64,000 nt of DNA from Anastrepha obliqua (Eukaryota > Arthropoda > Insecta > Diptera > Tephritidae). Position numbers and translations under genes: made by a program. Below are positions 34,823 through 46,230 of the stretch, in pieces. A model generated the notes under the pieces. That model was not told where the DNA came from. It did not search any database and worked only from the letters and a program-made list of their open reading frames with translations. How positions within the stretch are numbered: the first letter of the stretch is position 1; each line of letters begins with the position of its first letter. The stretch lies in NCBI RefSeq assembly GCF_027943255.1, contig NC_072892.1, positions 120,297,792 through 120,361,791 on the forward strand. The letters are read 5' to 3'.

Positions 34823-35912
34823 GGTGATCAACTTAGAGGTATCGGATTTTAAATTGAGATAAAATAACGAAAATTCAAATTGATTTGGCAATCTTTTAGT
34901 TTTATCTAAAATCAATCATAACATTTGTTCTTTAAAGATAAATGATCAAATGTTGGCCAAAACTTATTTTGAATGATTGTTTCAGATTCTCCAAATTTCT
35001 GTGAGGCCTTCGACAGGCCATGTTCTACACAAACTGTAGTGCAATGGATTCATATGTGGTCTTCCAGATGGTCAATCTTCTGCGGCTATGAATCCAGGAA
35101 TATTATTTTTTAGCCACTGCTAGGTGGTTTTTGCCTTATGGGCTGGAGCAGAACCTCGCTGGAGGATCCAACGCTCCCCATAGAAGGGAGTACTGATCAA
35201 CTGCTCCAACACGCCTTCTAAGACATCCACTTTTGCCCCGGTATTAACGTCTTTTTCGCAGAAATGAAGAGATACAACGCCTTTACAAGCCACTCCTCGC
35301 CGAACCATTACTGAGGCTGGATGGTGGCCATGCTGAACGGCTGGAACAACATTTTTTGGATCTTTAGAAGTTTTAGCATAGATTTTGTCATTTTTCTTAT
35401 TAACTTCTTTAACAGTTAAAATTTTCTCATCTCTGAAAAGAGTATTTTCATGGCCGTTGACTGCGTGCCACCGAAGAAGCTGCTTGCATCTGACGAGTCT
35501 AATTTTCTTTAAGATAACCAGTTGCGCGACGAAAGGGTTTCATGTGGAGATTGTCTCTAACTAGTCTTGACATGGATCTGGGCGATACATTCATTTCCCG
35601 AGACATGATTTTCTTCTTTCTGAGGGGATTTCTGTGAATTCTTTCTCGAATGGCTTTTATGGCTGCACTGGTAGGAATTATGCGAGGACGACCATTTCTT
35701 CTTCTGTTTGTCACTTCAGATGTTTGGAAAAAAACTGTTGGTGGTGCGGAAACAAACATTCTCGAAATGTGTATTAAGTTTTCTAGCAATTTATAAATCT
35801 CTCTTGCATTTTTACCACACTTTTGTAATGCAATCACTGCCATGCGATTTTCCTTAGCTCCCCATTCCATTGTTAGCAAGCGAAATTTGGCTCGAAACCG
35901 CACGAAAAGCAA
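34823..35912 (-). pseudogene. DD37D (maT-like) transposase remnant
   Basis: On the minus strand the N-terminal part starts MEWGAKENRMAVIALQKCGK (about 35870) and runs through RRRNGRPRIIP and NVSPRSMSRLVRDNLHMKPF, the double-HTH region. Downstream are VMVRRGVACKGVVSLHF, WILQRGSAPAHKAKTT (D replaced by G in DSAPAH) and WPSGRPHMNPLHY (both key acidic residues changed). The left end GGGTGATCAACTTAGAGG resembles the terminus of the element at 28615. No matching right terminus was found. Confidence 0.75.
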
Positions 35913-35999
35913 AAATAACGAAGCTTTGTTCTGCGAATTTGTTCTCGCCGTATGAATTTATGGTAAAACTAATTATACAAGAAGGTTAAGAAGGAACAA

Positions 36000-37940
36000 A
36001 CCACTGGAGCTTGTGGCAAACCTATTGCTATAATATGTCCATGTTCAGGAAAAAAAATTACTTGTCAGGTTTTGCCTAGGATTTGATGTGAAAGCAGGAA
36101 ATGTAAACAGACTCTTGATGTTTCAATAAAAAAACAAAAAATTTGTGGTATGTAACTTGATTTTTATCCAGAATGCCCGCTTTCCATTGGTGGTTGACAG
36201 TATTTTAAGCGAATTTTTTCAATGGTAGAGGTGCACTGGAATTTTTGACTCTACCAGCCTAGGGCGAAAACTATTAAAAATAACTTTTTGCATCATTTGT
36301 TGTCTTGTGTTTACGGTGGGCTTCGAGTCCGGAATATATTAGAAGGTAGTCAAGCACAAAGTCGTTCCCAAAAGGCACCCATTCACTACTCCCGAAAAAC
36401 ACAATTGCACAAAATTGTTTACCGAACAATGATTTCAACTCTTCGAAATATTAGAAATCCATAGCACAATTTTGTAGACATTCAAATTGAAATAATAAAA
36501 GGTTGTTTCACATTTAAGTTGTTATATTTTTTTACGTAATTTCTAATCCACTTTAAAATGTGCGTTACAGTTCCTAAGCTCTTTCTTGCTGGGCATATAG
36601 AGTATGTAAAGTATGTGAGTGTATGTGTGTTTGTTTGCATGCGGCAACATCATTCGAGCCACTAGCTTTCTCTAGCTTTTCCTCATCATTTCATTTCTCC
36701 CCTCCAGCATACCTATGATCCAATTAGAAGAAGGTCACCTTTTTGCGAAGAGTGCCAAAATGAAGTGGCGAAAAATCAAAAGATATCCTTTCGGACAACG
36801 CACTTATGTTCGTAATTAATTAAATGATGAGTAAATAAGAAAAGCTGTGTGAGCTGTGCTCTGGTACCGGGTAGGGCAAACTTTTATTCACCTTTTTAGC
36901 AAACTCACAGGCACAGAGAATAGGTAAGAGCAAGGGGTGACCATTGAACAACGAGACTGAAGCAGTAAAGCATTTTGTTTTTGATGTTGTTCTTATTTAC
37001 AAGCACTTATTATCACGCGTCATCTATCAGCGCATTTCAATGCACTCAAATTTTAAATCGTTTAATGCAGATCCCTTCATAGGCAGCAGTAAAAAGTAGC
37101 GCGGCTCGGGATCTGCCGGATAAAGTAGGAGGTCTAACACCGTGAGGAACGTTGTACTTGGCTAGACATCTCCAGACAAACAATCCCTAATGAGATGATG
37201 CACTATAATGCCAGATATTGTACGAATGGGTTTTCCACAACTCAGGTACATTTCTTTTAATGACTTAATAGTTTTGGTAGCTTTTTTTAAGTTTTTTATA
37301 AAATGTTACTAGAGCGAATTGCTATACTAAACATTTTTCCCCCGGAAGAGAAAAGCTAGCTTTAGAAAAACTGATTGGTTAATAAAATAGAGAGGTACAA
37401 AAGCAAAAATTGGAGCAAAATTAATCACTCTTTTGAAAGATTTATAACTTCTGCAAATGGCGTCAAATATCCATCATATTTGACACTTGTAAGCTAGCCA
37501 GCTGCAATATAGAAAAAGAGAAGTAGTGGAGTGCGTAAAGGTCACAATAATGATTTCCATCGCTCAAAATTAATTTTTTATTTAGTAAAAAAATTACTCA
37601 AAAGCAAAATTGGACGATTAGTTTTCCCCCACCTTGCACTATTTTCGAAACAGCTAAATTCATACTAACTGATGGTCGCCGCTGGCGTTAAGTCCAAGCG
37701 TATTTCTGCTTCAGAATAATCAGTTTCGTTATTTAATAGTGGCATAGTCAGTATGACTCAGCTTCGTGTTTATTTTAACCCTTTGTAGAATATGACAGAG
37801 ACTAAAATTGCAATTTTCACTGTAAATTCATGCCAATACAAAGTTATAATATTTTCAAGAATCTATATTATTTATAAAGATGTTTAAAAGTACCGGTACT
37901 TATGAGTACCGTGGGACTCGGTCGATCTGAGTAATAAGAG
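36000..37940. other. Non-coding stretch, no gene recognised
   Basis: AT-rich DNA. A 12-bp palindrome AGTACCGGTACT lies at 37889-37900. The stretch at 37060-37220 has higher GC and may be a decayed repeat, but no family was recognised. Confidence 0.45.
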
Positions 37941-37949
37941 ATCAAACAC

Positions 37950-38480
37950 GTTTTTATATTTTTATAGATTTAAGTGCTTTATGTAAATTAAATTCAATAT
38001 TCCATGGTATTTCAAAGAGTAGTAGTTTTCTTAATACATACAAGAAAAATATGTAAACTCCACATTGGGTGCTTTTGCAATAGAGGTTCGATTGAACTTT
38101 GCGTAGGCCGCATACGTCAATAGAAATTGGCCAACGCACATCAAAATTTCCTAATCGGGCATCCTTATAAACGGATTCGTTTTGTTTTCTGCACCTTTTT
38201 GAGGTAGTTACCAATGAATCATCCGTAGCTTAGGGCAGCAAGCGTTTTCGTTTTAAGTTTGAACTTTTTTGGGTCATCAATCCAAAATTGACAAAACTTC
38301 TAAATTGCAAATGCATGAATTTTTCTGACGATTGACAATAAACTGCATACGCGTTGATGAGTGTTATTTTCTACGAAAAATTTACTGCCATCACTTTTTG
38401 AATTTTCTATCAACTCGCACTCGTTGTCACTTTCTAAATCTGTTTACGGTCATCTTCAACCTGGCATTGCCCCTTTTATT
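37950..38480 (-). pseudogene. piggyBac-like transposase C-terminal remnant
   Basis: On the minus strand NAYAVYCQ is followed by KFMHLQFRSFVNFGLM (about 38350-38290), which fits the N-A-Y-xxY ... hxxFR pattern near the piggyBac C-terminus. Another frame then gives RWPISIDVCGLRKVQSNLYC and KSTQCGVYI, the CxxC...C...CGV zinc-binding tail. An acidic tract ESDNECELIENSKSDG lies upstream. The piece is frameshifted and isolated, and the assignment rests on motif order only. Confidence 0.5.
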
Positions 38481-38549
38481 TCCAAAATTTGATCTGCATC
38501 GAAACGTTTAGAATGGATTTATGACATAGTTCGAGCATACATAAAGGTA

Positions 38550-39240
38550 GACTCTGTTAAAAAAGTACCAGGCATTGGTCAATAAAACGCAAAGTAATAA
38601 TTAATCCTCAAAATTTATTTTGTCGCCTTCAACATAGGCTCCATTCGAAGCAATACACGTATGCCAACGATTAGTTCAGTCATCAAATCTTCTTTTAACG
38701 CATTTGAAGAGATCTTCTTCAGCTCCTTCAGCCAATTTTCCTCAATGGCCTCTATTGACTTAAAGCGGCGTCCGCGGAGTAGCAATTTAAGTTGAGGGAG
38801 AAGGAAAAAATCACACGGGGCTAAATACGGTGAATTGGTGGTTGTTCTATGGCATTTGTCGAGTTTTGGTGAGAAAAGTGTTCACAATATAAACCTTCAC
38901 TTTTGTCCCAATTTAGACATGATTTTTTGGGTTTTGGCTCAGGTGGATAGCTCCATTCAGCCGCCTGTTAACTGGTTTGCATGTCAAACTCATATATCCA
39001 CGTCTCATGACCTGTTAAGGTGCGCTGGATAAACGTTGGGTCCGAATTCACTTGCTCAAGCATGTCTTCAGCCACCTTCTTCCGATGAATTTTTTGAAAG
39101 AAATTCAACTCTCTTGGAACGAGTCGAGCAGCCACGCATCTCATGCCCAATTGATGGTGAAAAATGTTACGAATTGATTCGTGCGACATAGCAAGGTCAC
39201 GCGCTAGCTCTCTCAAACTTAAATGATGGCTTTCCTGCAC
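38550..39240 (-). pseudogene. Mariner (D34D-type) transposase remnant
   Basis: On the minus strand: VQESHHLSLRELARDLAMSH (HTH), LGMRCVAARLVPRELNFFQK, GHETWIYEFDMQTS (first D replaced by H), then in other frames SPYLAPCDFFLLPQLKLLLR and GRRFKSIEAIEENWLKELK. A deletion removes most of the region between the first and third catalytic blocks. The N-terminal end is cut at 39240, where a LINE segment begins. Terminal repeats were not seen. Confidence 0.8.
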
Positions 39241-39370
39241 CAACAATAGGAAGATATCTACAGCCAACCAGAGCTGTTGATGTAATGGAAAATACTGATG
39301 GGATTTAGGTTGGAGCACTGCCTAGGCTGTCGAAGAAAGGAGCACCTAGTGACCTTCATCGTCTAGCTGC
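39241..39370 (-). pseudogene. LINE family alpha, 3' fragment
   Basis: It shares the block CAACCAGAGCTGTTGATGTA and the following tract with 16555-16640, so it is the 3' part of the same LINE in the same orientation. It lacks the last 100 bp or so present at 16452. It is interrupted after TCGTCTAGCTGC (39359-39370) by another LINE and continues at 40270 with a repeat of those 12 bases. Confidence 0.75.
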
Positions 39371-40269
39371 AAAGGTCACAGGTATGCTATGTAGATAAAT
39401 GGCAAACATTTGTGGACCAACACAGAGCAAAAGAAAGCTAATTATGGCGGCCCCAAGCTCAATTCTCCTGTACGGCAGCGAAGTATGGGGAATTGTGCTA
39501 AATTGCAAAGCCAAGCGCAAAGCACTGCAGGCTGACAACGAAAAGCGGCACTCAGAGTTGCCTCAGCCTACCGCACTGTCTCAGGCGCAGCAATTTTCGT
39601 GATCAGCGGGCAGATACCCATCGACCTCATGGTCCGAGAAGGGTTGGATGCATGGGACTCTAAGAAGAAACACATCATCACTAGCTTCTCAGAACGGGGA
39701 TGCCAAACCATGCTGCGGTGACAAAGCCGATGGGATATTGAACCGAGTGGCAGATGGACGATGGAAGTTATTCCATCAATTGACAAATGGGTCCAAAGAA
39801 ACTTCGTGAGTGAACTACTCCTTAACTTAGTTCCTCTCGGACCACGGATTCTTCCGCAGATACCTATACCGCATGGGCAAGGTTACCGATTCCAAGTGCA
39901 TATACTGTGAAGCGCTGAACGACGACGCTGAACACATGTTCTTTAGTTGTGATAGATGGCTCGCGGAAAGAAATACTCTGAGGGAGCAAATTGGCGACAT
40001 CGCACCGAGCACAGATAGATGACACAAGAAGACGAGCCTATAGCATGAAAGCTGGCTACAAATACGGTGGACCCAGATGTGAGTGAATAGAATTGGTCCT
40101 TTATGGATGCCGTTCTGTTCCCTCCCGAAGTAATATAAAAAGCAGTCCACTAATATAGAAATCAGTCCAAGGAGGAAACGTTTTAGTGGCTACACCACAC
40201 GATGCAATAGATGACGGTTGCTGTAAGTGCGAAGGCATTTTGATCCCTACCTCACCCACAAAAAAAAAG
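39371..40269 (+). mobile_element. R1-like LINE (family beta), 5'-truncated insertion
   Basis: The coding part begins KRKLIMAAPSSILLYGSEVW (about 39430), continues in another frame as ISGQIPIDLMVREGLDAWDS (39600 on), then CIYCEALNDDAEHMFFSCDR (39900-39960), the CxxC...H....C motif of R1-type ORF2 C-termini. It ends in a short poly-A (40260-40268). The 12-bp duplication TCGTCTAGCTGC flanks it (39359-39370, 40270-40281). Frameshifts at about 39530 and later make it inactive. Confidence 0.85.
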
Positions 40270-41103
40270 TCGTCTAGCTGCCTAACCAGGACATTTACAG
40301 GGAAAGTGTCCTACAATCTCCGTCCCTGAAAGGTCCCCATAGCTTCTGTAATGGGGACGAAATGGTAAATCCAACTGCGTGTGTGCCAATCGTCCAATGG
40401 CAGGTAAGCACAGATACAAGTTTGGAAATTGAATGGCGCGAAGTCCCCAGAGCTTTCATCTTCTTACTCGTTTGTGAGAAATAATTTGTGGATTTCTCCA
40501 TTAACAACAATCAAGGGGATAGCGATGTCAAGGGGATAGCGATGTCTGAGACCAATTCAGTCGAACCCTTCCTGGCAAGATCATTAGTAAATTCATTTCC
40601 CTCTATATTCTTATGTCCTAGAACCCGGATCAGAGAAGTGTTACCTGCATAACTAAGTTATTGGAGGTCCTACTAACAGGGGTTTATCAGTTTGGATTTA
40701 CACCAAGGCGCCGTTAGTGCTTTTATTGCAGCTTGGCTACCGGAAAAAAATTTAATATCTCTCTCTCGCTTCTTCGCATCTTGCATACCTGCACGATCGC
40801 AAAGACTTCTGCCTGAAAAGCATTGGAAGTATTCCGCAGTTTTAAGAAAATGAATAAATTAAATGATTTAGAGAAAACTCCGGTTGCGATTCCCGATTCC
40901 ATCTTGGAATCGTCTGAGGTGCCAACATCGGTACTGATTTTCCCTTCGTTCCAATTCTGCCTACTTGGAAAGATTGCCCTGGAACGACCCTCAAACACCA
41001 GTCCATGTCCCTTGAGAGTTTGCCTCCAAAGGCTAATCCCGTTTAACCTGATTGCACTTTGAGGAGCGATGGAAACGTGAAAGTCGATGGGAAGTAAGTG
41101 CAA
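40270..41103 (-). pseudogene. LINE family alpha, RNase H segment
   Basis: On the minus strand the decayed RNase H reads TSDDSKMESGIATGVFSK and FQAEVFAIVQVCK (40780-40940), with upstream LPIDFHVSIAPQSAI. Further toward the 3' end the plus-strand sequence GATCATTAGTAAATTCATTT corresponds to the GNEFxNDLA motif. It carries the uninterrupted site AGATACAAGTTTGG that a mariner disrupted in the sister copy at 16788. A short further scrap of the same region is seen at 44670-44740. Confidence 0.75.
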
Positions 41104-41510
41104 AGTAGTGACTTTAACAACATGACAATGAAATTAGCTGTAGTTTTATGCAATGCAAATTTACTAGTTCCTCATTATTTAACTCTTTTGAACCGAAATA
41201 CATAATTTTCAGTTACTTATTTCAAAAAATTATTTCCAAGAGCTACTTGCAATTAGAGTAATACGGCTTGCTGCTTACTAGCTGATAAAATTTCCGATGC
41301 AAAGCAATGCAGGAAAATCTTCAAGATCTCCTAAAGATCAACGCTGTAGAAACGAAAGCGCTGCATCTCAACAAGGTCACACCAGGCCCGGTTGCAGTGG
41401 GCACACAACAATATGGAAGATTAAAGAAATTTTGCTTCCATGGCTGCATGGCCACCCTCGAAGGCGGCGCTGAGGTGGCGGTTGAGTGTGGAATTATTGA
41501 GTGGTTGCAT
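41104..41510. other. Stretch without recognised gene
   Basis: An ORF from 41307 (MQENLQDLLKINAVETKALH) has no recognisable family and runs into the SINE at 41511. Its GC content is higher than the surroundings, so it may be a fragment of an unidentified element. Confidence 0.35.
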
Positions 41511-41785
41511 CGCCGTCGTAGCCAAAAGGGTTGGTGTGTGACTAGCATTCGGTTGTGCATAGGCTCAAATCTCCGTGCATGAAACAGAAAAATGATAGAA
41601 AGCGTTCTTTTTTCTGACAGCCGTCGCTTCTCGGTAGGCAAGTAAACCTGCGAGTGAGTTTCTCCTCATAAAAAACCATTTGCCATTCGGAGTCGGCTTA
41701 AAATTATAGGTTCACTTAAAGCTGGAGGAGAAGTTCGGCCAAACACCTAACTGAAGTGTACTCGCCAATTGTTTAAGTATTTATT
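41511..41785 (+). mobile_element. tRNA-derived SINE, copy 7
   Basis: The head is CGCCGTCGTAGCCAAAAGGG, the B box is decayed (GGCTCAAATCTCCG), followed by TCGGTAGGCAAGTAAACCTG, TTCGGAGTCGGCTTAAAATT, then GAAGTTCGGCCAAACACC and the 3' end CTCGCCAATTGTTTAAG with a T-rich tail. Complete from head to tail but with scattered substitutions and a deletion in the TTCTGCCATGAAAAAG block. Confidence 0.8.
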
Positions 41786-41789
41786 TTAT

Positions 41790-42775
41790 ATGATTTCACC
41801 ACTTGGAAAGTAATCGCCGCAGTCATGAGACGCCTGCAAGCGTTTGGCAACCGTTGTCTGCGCCGTATTTTGCAAATTTTTTAGCCCCGTACAATATCGA
41901 GTTAGCTAAATAAAGCTAATTAGATTGAGTTAGCGACTGAAATTAGCGTATGAAAAAGGAAGTGGCAGTGAATAGGACACACGCTAAGAAAAAGTGAGGA
42001 CAATATTGCTAGGCAGACCCTGCGTCGGAACCTCTTTCAGAAGAGCTCAACCTGGAGCGGCTCAATAGAAGCTGAAATGAACTTTCTTGGTCCTACTTCG
42101 ATGTATAGCTCAAAACCTTCTCTGCTGGCGAAGGGGCGTAATGAACGCCTTATGCTCCAATAGGAGTAAATCGAAAAAAAACGTATATAAATATTGCTTC
42201 TTTTAAATCCTTTTAAATTCCCCTACCGTTAATTGCAAACACTTAAGAAATAATCCCACACTTGCAATGTCTTAAGCATCCTTAAAATGCCAGCAACAGT
42301 TAACCAAACTGAGTATAATTCTTAATTCACTATTTTCCATTGAAATGTTTGCTTTGAAGCTGTGTGCCAGCTGCGATTTTTCAGCATCTCTTAGGTATAC
42401 TCGTACATACAAATACTTCCTTTCCAAACGTATCAAGGCTCGTTCAGTGCAGGAAAGGTCAAGCGCACAAAAATATGAATGTAATGCCAAGTGGCAGAAC
42501 TGTTTGCCAGGCATTACACCTGAATGCGCAAATCGGTATAAAAGTACTGTTTTAGTGTTTGTTGTTCTCGTTGTTGTTTTGGATGTTGAATGCACATTTT
42601 CCTACGGCCAGCAATTGGGTCAAGGAAATGCTCCAAGCAATGCAAATGTAAACAAAATGCAGGCACCTTAACAGAAATTTATGCTTAAATGCATTGTTTT
42701 ACCATGGGAAAAGTGGCGTTGCACACAGAGGGATATAAATATACAAATGGTTAATACACTCGTACATATATATGA
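41790..42775. other. Non-coding stretch
   Basis: No gene was recognised. The overlapping ORFs at 42272-42671 on both strands have no domain, and neither is favoured. Confidence 0.45.
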
Positions 42776-42776
42776 A

Positions 42777-43064
42777 TAATTGGCGCTTACAACCTCTATT
42801 GGGTGCTTGACCGAGCTCCTTCTGCTATTTGTGGTGTGCGTCTTGGTGTTTGTCCACAAATGAAGGGACTTACGGTTTCAAGCCGCCTCGGAACGGTAGA
42901 TGTTTTGTGATGAAAATTTTCTTCATGGCAGAAATCCACTCGACCGTTTGCCATTACCTGCCGAGGAGCCACCGCTATCAGAAACAATTTTATCTATCAT
43001 TTGGTGTGTCATGCCCGGTGATTCGGACCTGCGTACTGGTAGACCAACTCATCGGCTAGGCCGG
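42777..43064 (-). mobile_element. tRNA-derived SINE, copy 8
   Basis: On the minus strand it runs GCCGGCCTAGCCGATGAGTT (head), an eroded B box (GGTCCGAATCACCG), CTCGGCAGGTAATGGCAAAC, GAGGCGGCTTGAAACCGTAA, GGAGCTCGGTCAAGCACCCA and the 3' end GTAAGCGCCAATTATTCATA. Head-to-tail complete. Confidence 0.82.
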
Positions 43065-43089
43065 CTGCTATATAGATTATTTAATTCTA

Positions 43090-43405
43090 AATGCATACAT
43101 TGTGCTAGTCTTTGTCCGGCGTTATAGTACACATTTATTCGATCCTTATACTTCCACAAAATTGTATGTAACATTTGTTAGGGATCGCTTGAAATATCCT
43201 CCTTTTTTCTGGCGGCTCTTCCAAGCTACTTACGTAAAAGGAATTGAACAAATACAAAGAGTTTTTATAAAATCTGCGTTACGACTACTGAACTTTTCAG
43301 AGCCATTGCCAACGGGGCCAAATGTCATAAATATAGGCCTGCCCATTTACTGGAGCGCCATTACAAAAATTAGTCCAAAGTCGTACTCAAACTCGTAGAT
43401 ATTTG
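43090..43405 (+). pseudogene. CR1/Jockey-type LINE ORF2 C-terminal fragment
   Basis: The frame reads FVRRYSTHLFDPYTSTKLYV, then FVRDRLKYPPFFWRLFQATY and IEQIQRVFIKSALRLLNFSE, which is the RT thumb and C-terminal region (usually YCSLVRSxLEYAAxVWxPxxxxxxxxIExVQRxFxR). It continues where the minus-strand fragment at 53021 stops (AMLAFVRRHS), so both appear to come from the same LINE family. Confidence 0.7.
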
Positions 43406-43509
43406 TAAGTGAATGCAGGGTCCGGCACTGTAATCAACACAATGTAATCAACTAAAAAAGGCTATAAATTTTGTTTGGAAAATTACTTTTCTTCAATTCA
43501 AAGTAAAAA

Positions 43510-44465
43510 ATGTGTGAAAATAATAAAAAAAATTAAGAATCAATTTACTTTTGCTCGATATGACCTCCTTTTGCCTTGACTATGAAATGGTCCAGAAGCG
43601 AATCACAAGCTGCCCGAATGTAATGTGACTTGCAGTTATGTTGGCCCATTCGCGGACAATGTCTCTTTTCTGCGCCTCGAGATTAGTGAATATTTTAGTT
43701 CGGAATTTGCTCTCCAAAATGGCTTAAAGAGAATAATCCATCGGATTCGCATCTGTTGAATTACAGAGCCATTGTGTGGACGTTATGAAGGTCGGAACGT
43801 TGTATTTTAGCCATTCTTGTTTCATTCATTGGAACGTCCACGGTCTGCCACCAAATTTTTTGTCTGCCCAGGCTTCAAAGCAACCTCCAGAACACTTTCC
43901 CTATAATATTTCGCATTTACCTTGACGTCAGGCTCGATGAAAACTATTGGAGAGGCCCATCTGTAGTTACAGCGTCCCAAATAATTACGTGTGGCCGGTG
44001 CTGCCTCCTGGTTGCTAATCAATTACCCAAATTCTCGTATGAACTGTCGGTCGAATAAAATCTATCGTTTTGTGAGTTTACGAATTGCTCAGTTTCAAAA
44101 ATTTTCTCGTCGGTAAAAACACGATGTTCGGAAATTTACCACTTTTGGTTCAGCGAAGTAACTCCTTCGCTCTCTCGAGTCTGACATGTTGCTGCTTTGG
44201 TGATCATGCACCTTTTGGATCTTGTAAGGCTTGGCTTTGAGACGATTTTCTGGTATGCGGCGGGTGCTATGGTCAGATATTTTCAGTTCTTTCGGCATTT
44301 GATTGGCAATTCGCTGGGGATGTCGCTCAAGCCGCTTCTTCACTTTTTGAACCACTTCACATGACGCTGCAGTCTTTTTGTGACCACCTCTGTGATGTTT
44401 CGCGATTCTACCAGTATAATTGTAACGAGTAATGGTGCGATAAACAAAAACTTTATTTCCCTTGA
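43510..44465 (-). pseudogene. maT-type (DD37D) transposase, copy 2, decayed
   Basis: Closely related to 31982-33198. The minus strand has KHHRGGHKKTAAS, VVQKVKKRLERHPQRIANQM, KELKISDHSTRRIPENRLKA, then VFIEPDVKVNAKYYRESVLE and the C-terminal part near 43560-43640. The region for the second and third aspartates is shortened by deletions. Neither terminus (CAGGGTGAAC) is present, so only the core remains. Confidence 0.75.
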
Positions 44466-44479
44466 GGTGCTCGAGCGAG

Positions 44480-45080
44480 AGTATGCCCTCGTTCCTTTAT
44501 ACTTCAGAATAAATTCTCGCAAACAAAAACATTACTCTTAAGAGAGCATAAAAGGAGAGAGTAGCAGTAGCAGCAGAGCTACTAAAAATTAGGAAACTCC
44601 AGAAACACTTTTCCAGCAAAAACACTAGTCGGCATGTTTGTAACATATTTAATTGCTTGAGCATAAAATGCTCAAACTTCCAGAGCTTTCATTAGTACCA
44701 CACGGATTTGGTAGGAAAATCCATTAACAATAATTAATATCATATTATTTCGCGCTTTCTGTTTTTGTACACGAATGTAACGCAACTGATCGTTAGACAC
44801 TTTTTAAGAGCTTGCCAGAAGAAAAACTTCGAATTTAATGCTGTAACTTCTGACTAGGAATAGTTTCTCAGTTACTCTTTCAAAAGTGTTCCCACGCGCA
44901 AGCTCTTTGAGTAAAGGAATGACCCCCCGTAAGCTCTGACTATATTTGGTTAACCGGACTCCTAAAACAACGCTGATGCAATTGTGTTGACGTGCTGAGT
45001 AATTTTCTTCTTCTTCTTCTTTATCTTTTATTATGGGATTTGCCTGTTTTTCTTTACACAAAAATTAGAATACATACATA
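44480..45080. other. Stretch without recognised gene
   Basis: No coding similarity apart from a 70-bp scrap of LINE alpha at about 44670-44740. TTC repeats lie at 45005-45022. Confidence 0.45.
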
Positions 45081-45084
45081 TATT

Positions 45085-45251
45085 TGGATTTAATAGTGTT
45101 TTATTGACAAGAATATCAAATTTACGCTTTATTAACACGCGCTCGATCCAATAAGAAAAAGTACATTGAAAAAGAAGTAAGTCAAAATGGCGGTTCCAGC
45201 CAGTAGCACGGCGTTGCCATAACAAAATTAATAATTTCTGGGTACGCCACA
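45085..45251 (-). repeat. 3' LTR of the gypsy-like element
   Basis: 167 bp, TGTGGCGTACCC to TTAAATCCA on the minus strand (TG...CA ends). It contains AATAAA-type polyadenylation words (GTTAATAAAGCG and CAATAAAAC). It is identical to the 5' LTR except C versus T at 45137 (ACACGCG versus ACATGCG). Confidence 0.92.
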
Positions 45252-45264
45252 TTACTCCCCCCTT
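45252..45264 (-). promoter_or_regulatory. Polypurine tract
   Basis: The minus-strand sequence AAGGGGGGAGTAA lies directly before the 3' LTR, in the position of the plus-strand primer. It also holds the likely end of pol: in the frame [19 protein letters not shown] the stop codon is the TAA of the tract. Confidence 0.85.
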
Positions 45265-46230
45265 AGAAGCATCGCAGCAACAAAAGCAGACTTAAGACGA
45301 TCGATGGTAATTAGTTTTGACGTGTTTGCTCCCTATTTGAATTGTGTAATATTTCGGCGTTCGACGCAGGACTTTATAGGGGCCCTTGTACGGCGATGAA
45401 AGTGATGGTCGAATTGAATCATCTCTGATAAAGACTTGCTCGCAGGACTTCAGTGATGGATGGATGAAGACTTTGGGTGTGGAGTGCCATGCGGAGTCAA
45501 CAGGTTTCAAATTCTGCATGACTAGGCGAAGTTCAGAAAGCATCTCGTGTTCGTTATTCGAAGGTTTGCTGTCTACCCAAAATTCCGAAGGTAGCCGAAG
45601 TGTAGTTCCATAAACAAGCTCGGCAGGGGTAGCCTCTATGTCATCCTTGAAAACTGATCGTAATCCTAGCAAGATTAAGGGCAGGTACGCCGTCCATCGC
45701 TCATGATTATGGCATAAAATCGCTGATTTCAGAGTACGGTGCCATCTCTCAACCATACCGTTTGCTTGAGGATGGTACGGCGTTGTTCGCAGGTGGTTAA
45801 CTCCAAGGCGTTTTAGAAGTTCTTGAAAAAGAGCGCTTTCAAACTGTCTACCCAAGTCAGATGTTATATTCACAGGAATACCAAAGCGCGAGATCCATAC
45901 GTCTAGCAAGGCTTTTGTCACCGTTGGTGCTGAGATGTCAGGCATGGGAATGGCTTCTGGGCACCTCGTGAATCTGTCAATTATCGTAAGGCAATAACGA
46001 TTGCCATTGGATAAAGGAAAGGGTCCAACAATATCGATGTGCAAATGTGAAAAACGTTGTGTTGGTGTTGTATTGCGTTGTAGTGCTGCTCTGTTGTGAC
46101 GAATAACCTTCGATCGTTGACACTGAATGCAATTTCTGGCAAATTGTCTGCTGCCGCGCTGGATGGAAGGCCACACGAAACGTTCAGACGTAAGACGTGC
46201 CGTAGTCTTATGCCTGGATGTGCCAAATCG
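45265..46230 (-). pseudogene. Integrase domain of gypsy-like pol
   Basis: The minus-strand frame 45292-46176 begins within the N-terminal zinc-binding region ([10 protein letters not shown] supplies the CxxC). It has the catalytic core D in [11 protein letters not shown] in [12 protein letters not shown] and E in [12 protein letters not shown], followed by the C-terminal chromodomain-free region with [21 protein letters not shown] one-base loss near 46215 separates it from the RNase H frame (HPG-I then [10 protein letters not shown]). Another shift near 45310 separates it from the natural end [13 protein letters not shown]. The DDE residues are intact, but the frame is broken at both ends. 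Confidence 0.9.

Noticed and set aside
37889..37900. 12-bp palindrome AGTACCGGTACT
   Set aside because: An isolated short palindrome in a 64-kb window is not remarkable without conservation.
41307..41582. ORF MQENLQDLLKINAVETKALH as a gene
   Set aside because: It has no recognised family and runs on into the SINE at 41511, so the reading frame is accidental at least in its second half.
42272..42671. Overlapping ORFs of more than 100 codons on both strands
   Set aside because: Neither has a recognisable domain, and the opposing frames are mutually exclusive shadows.
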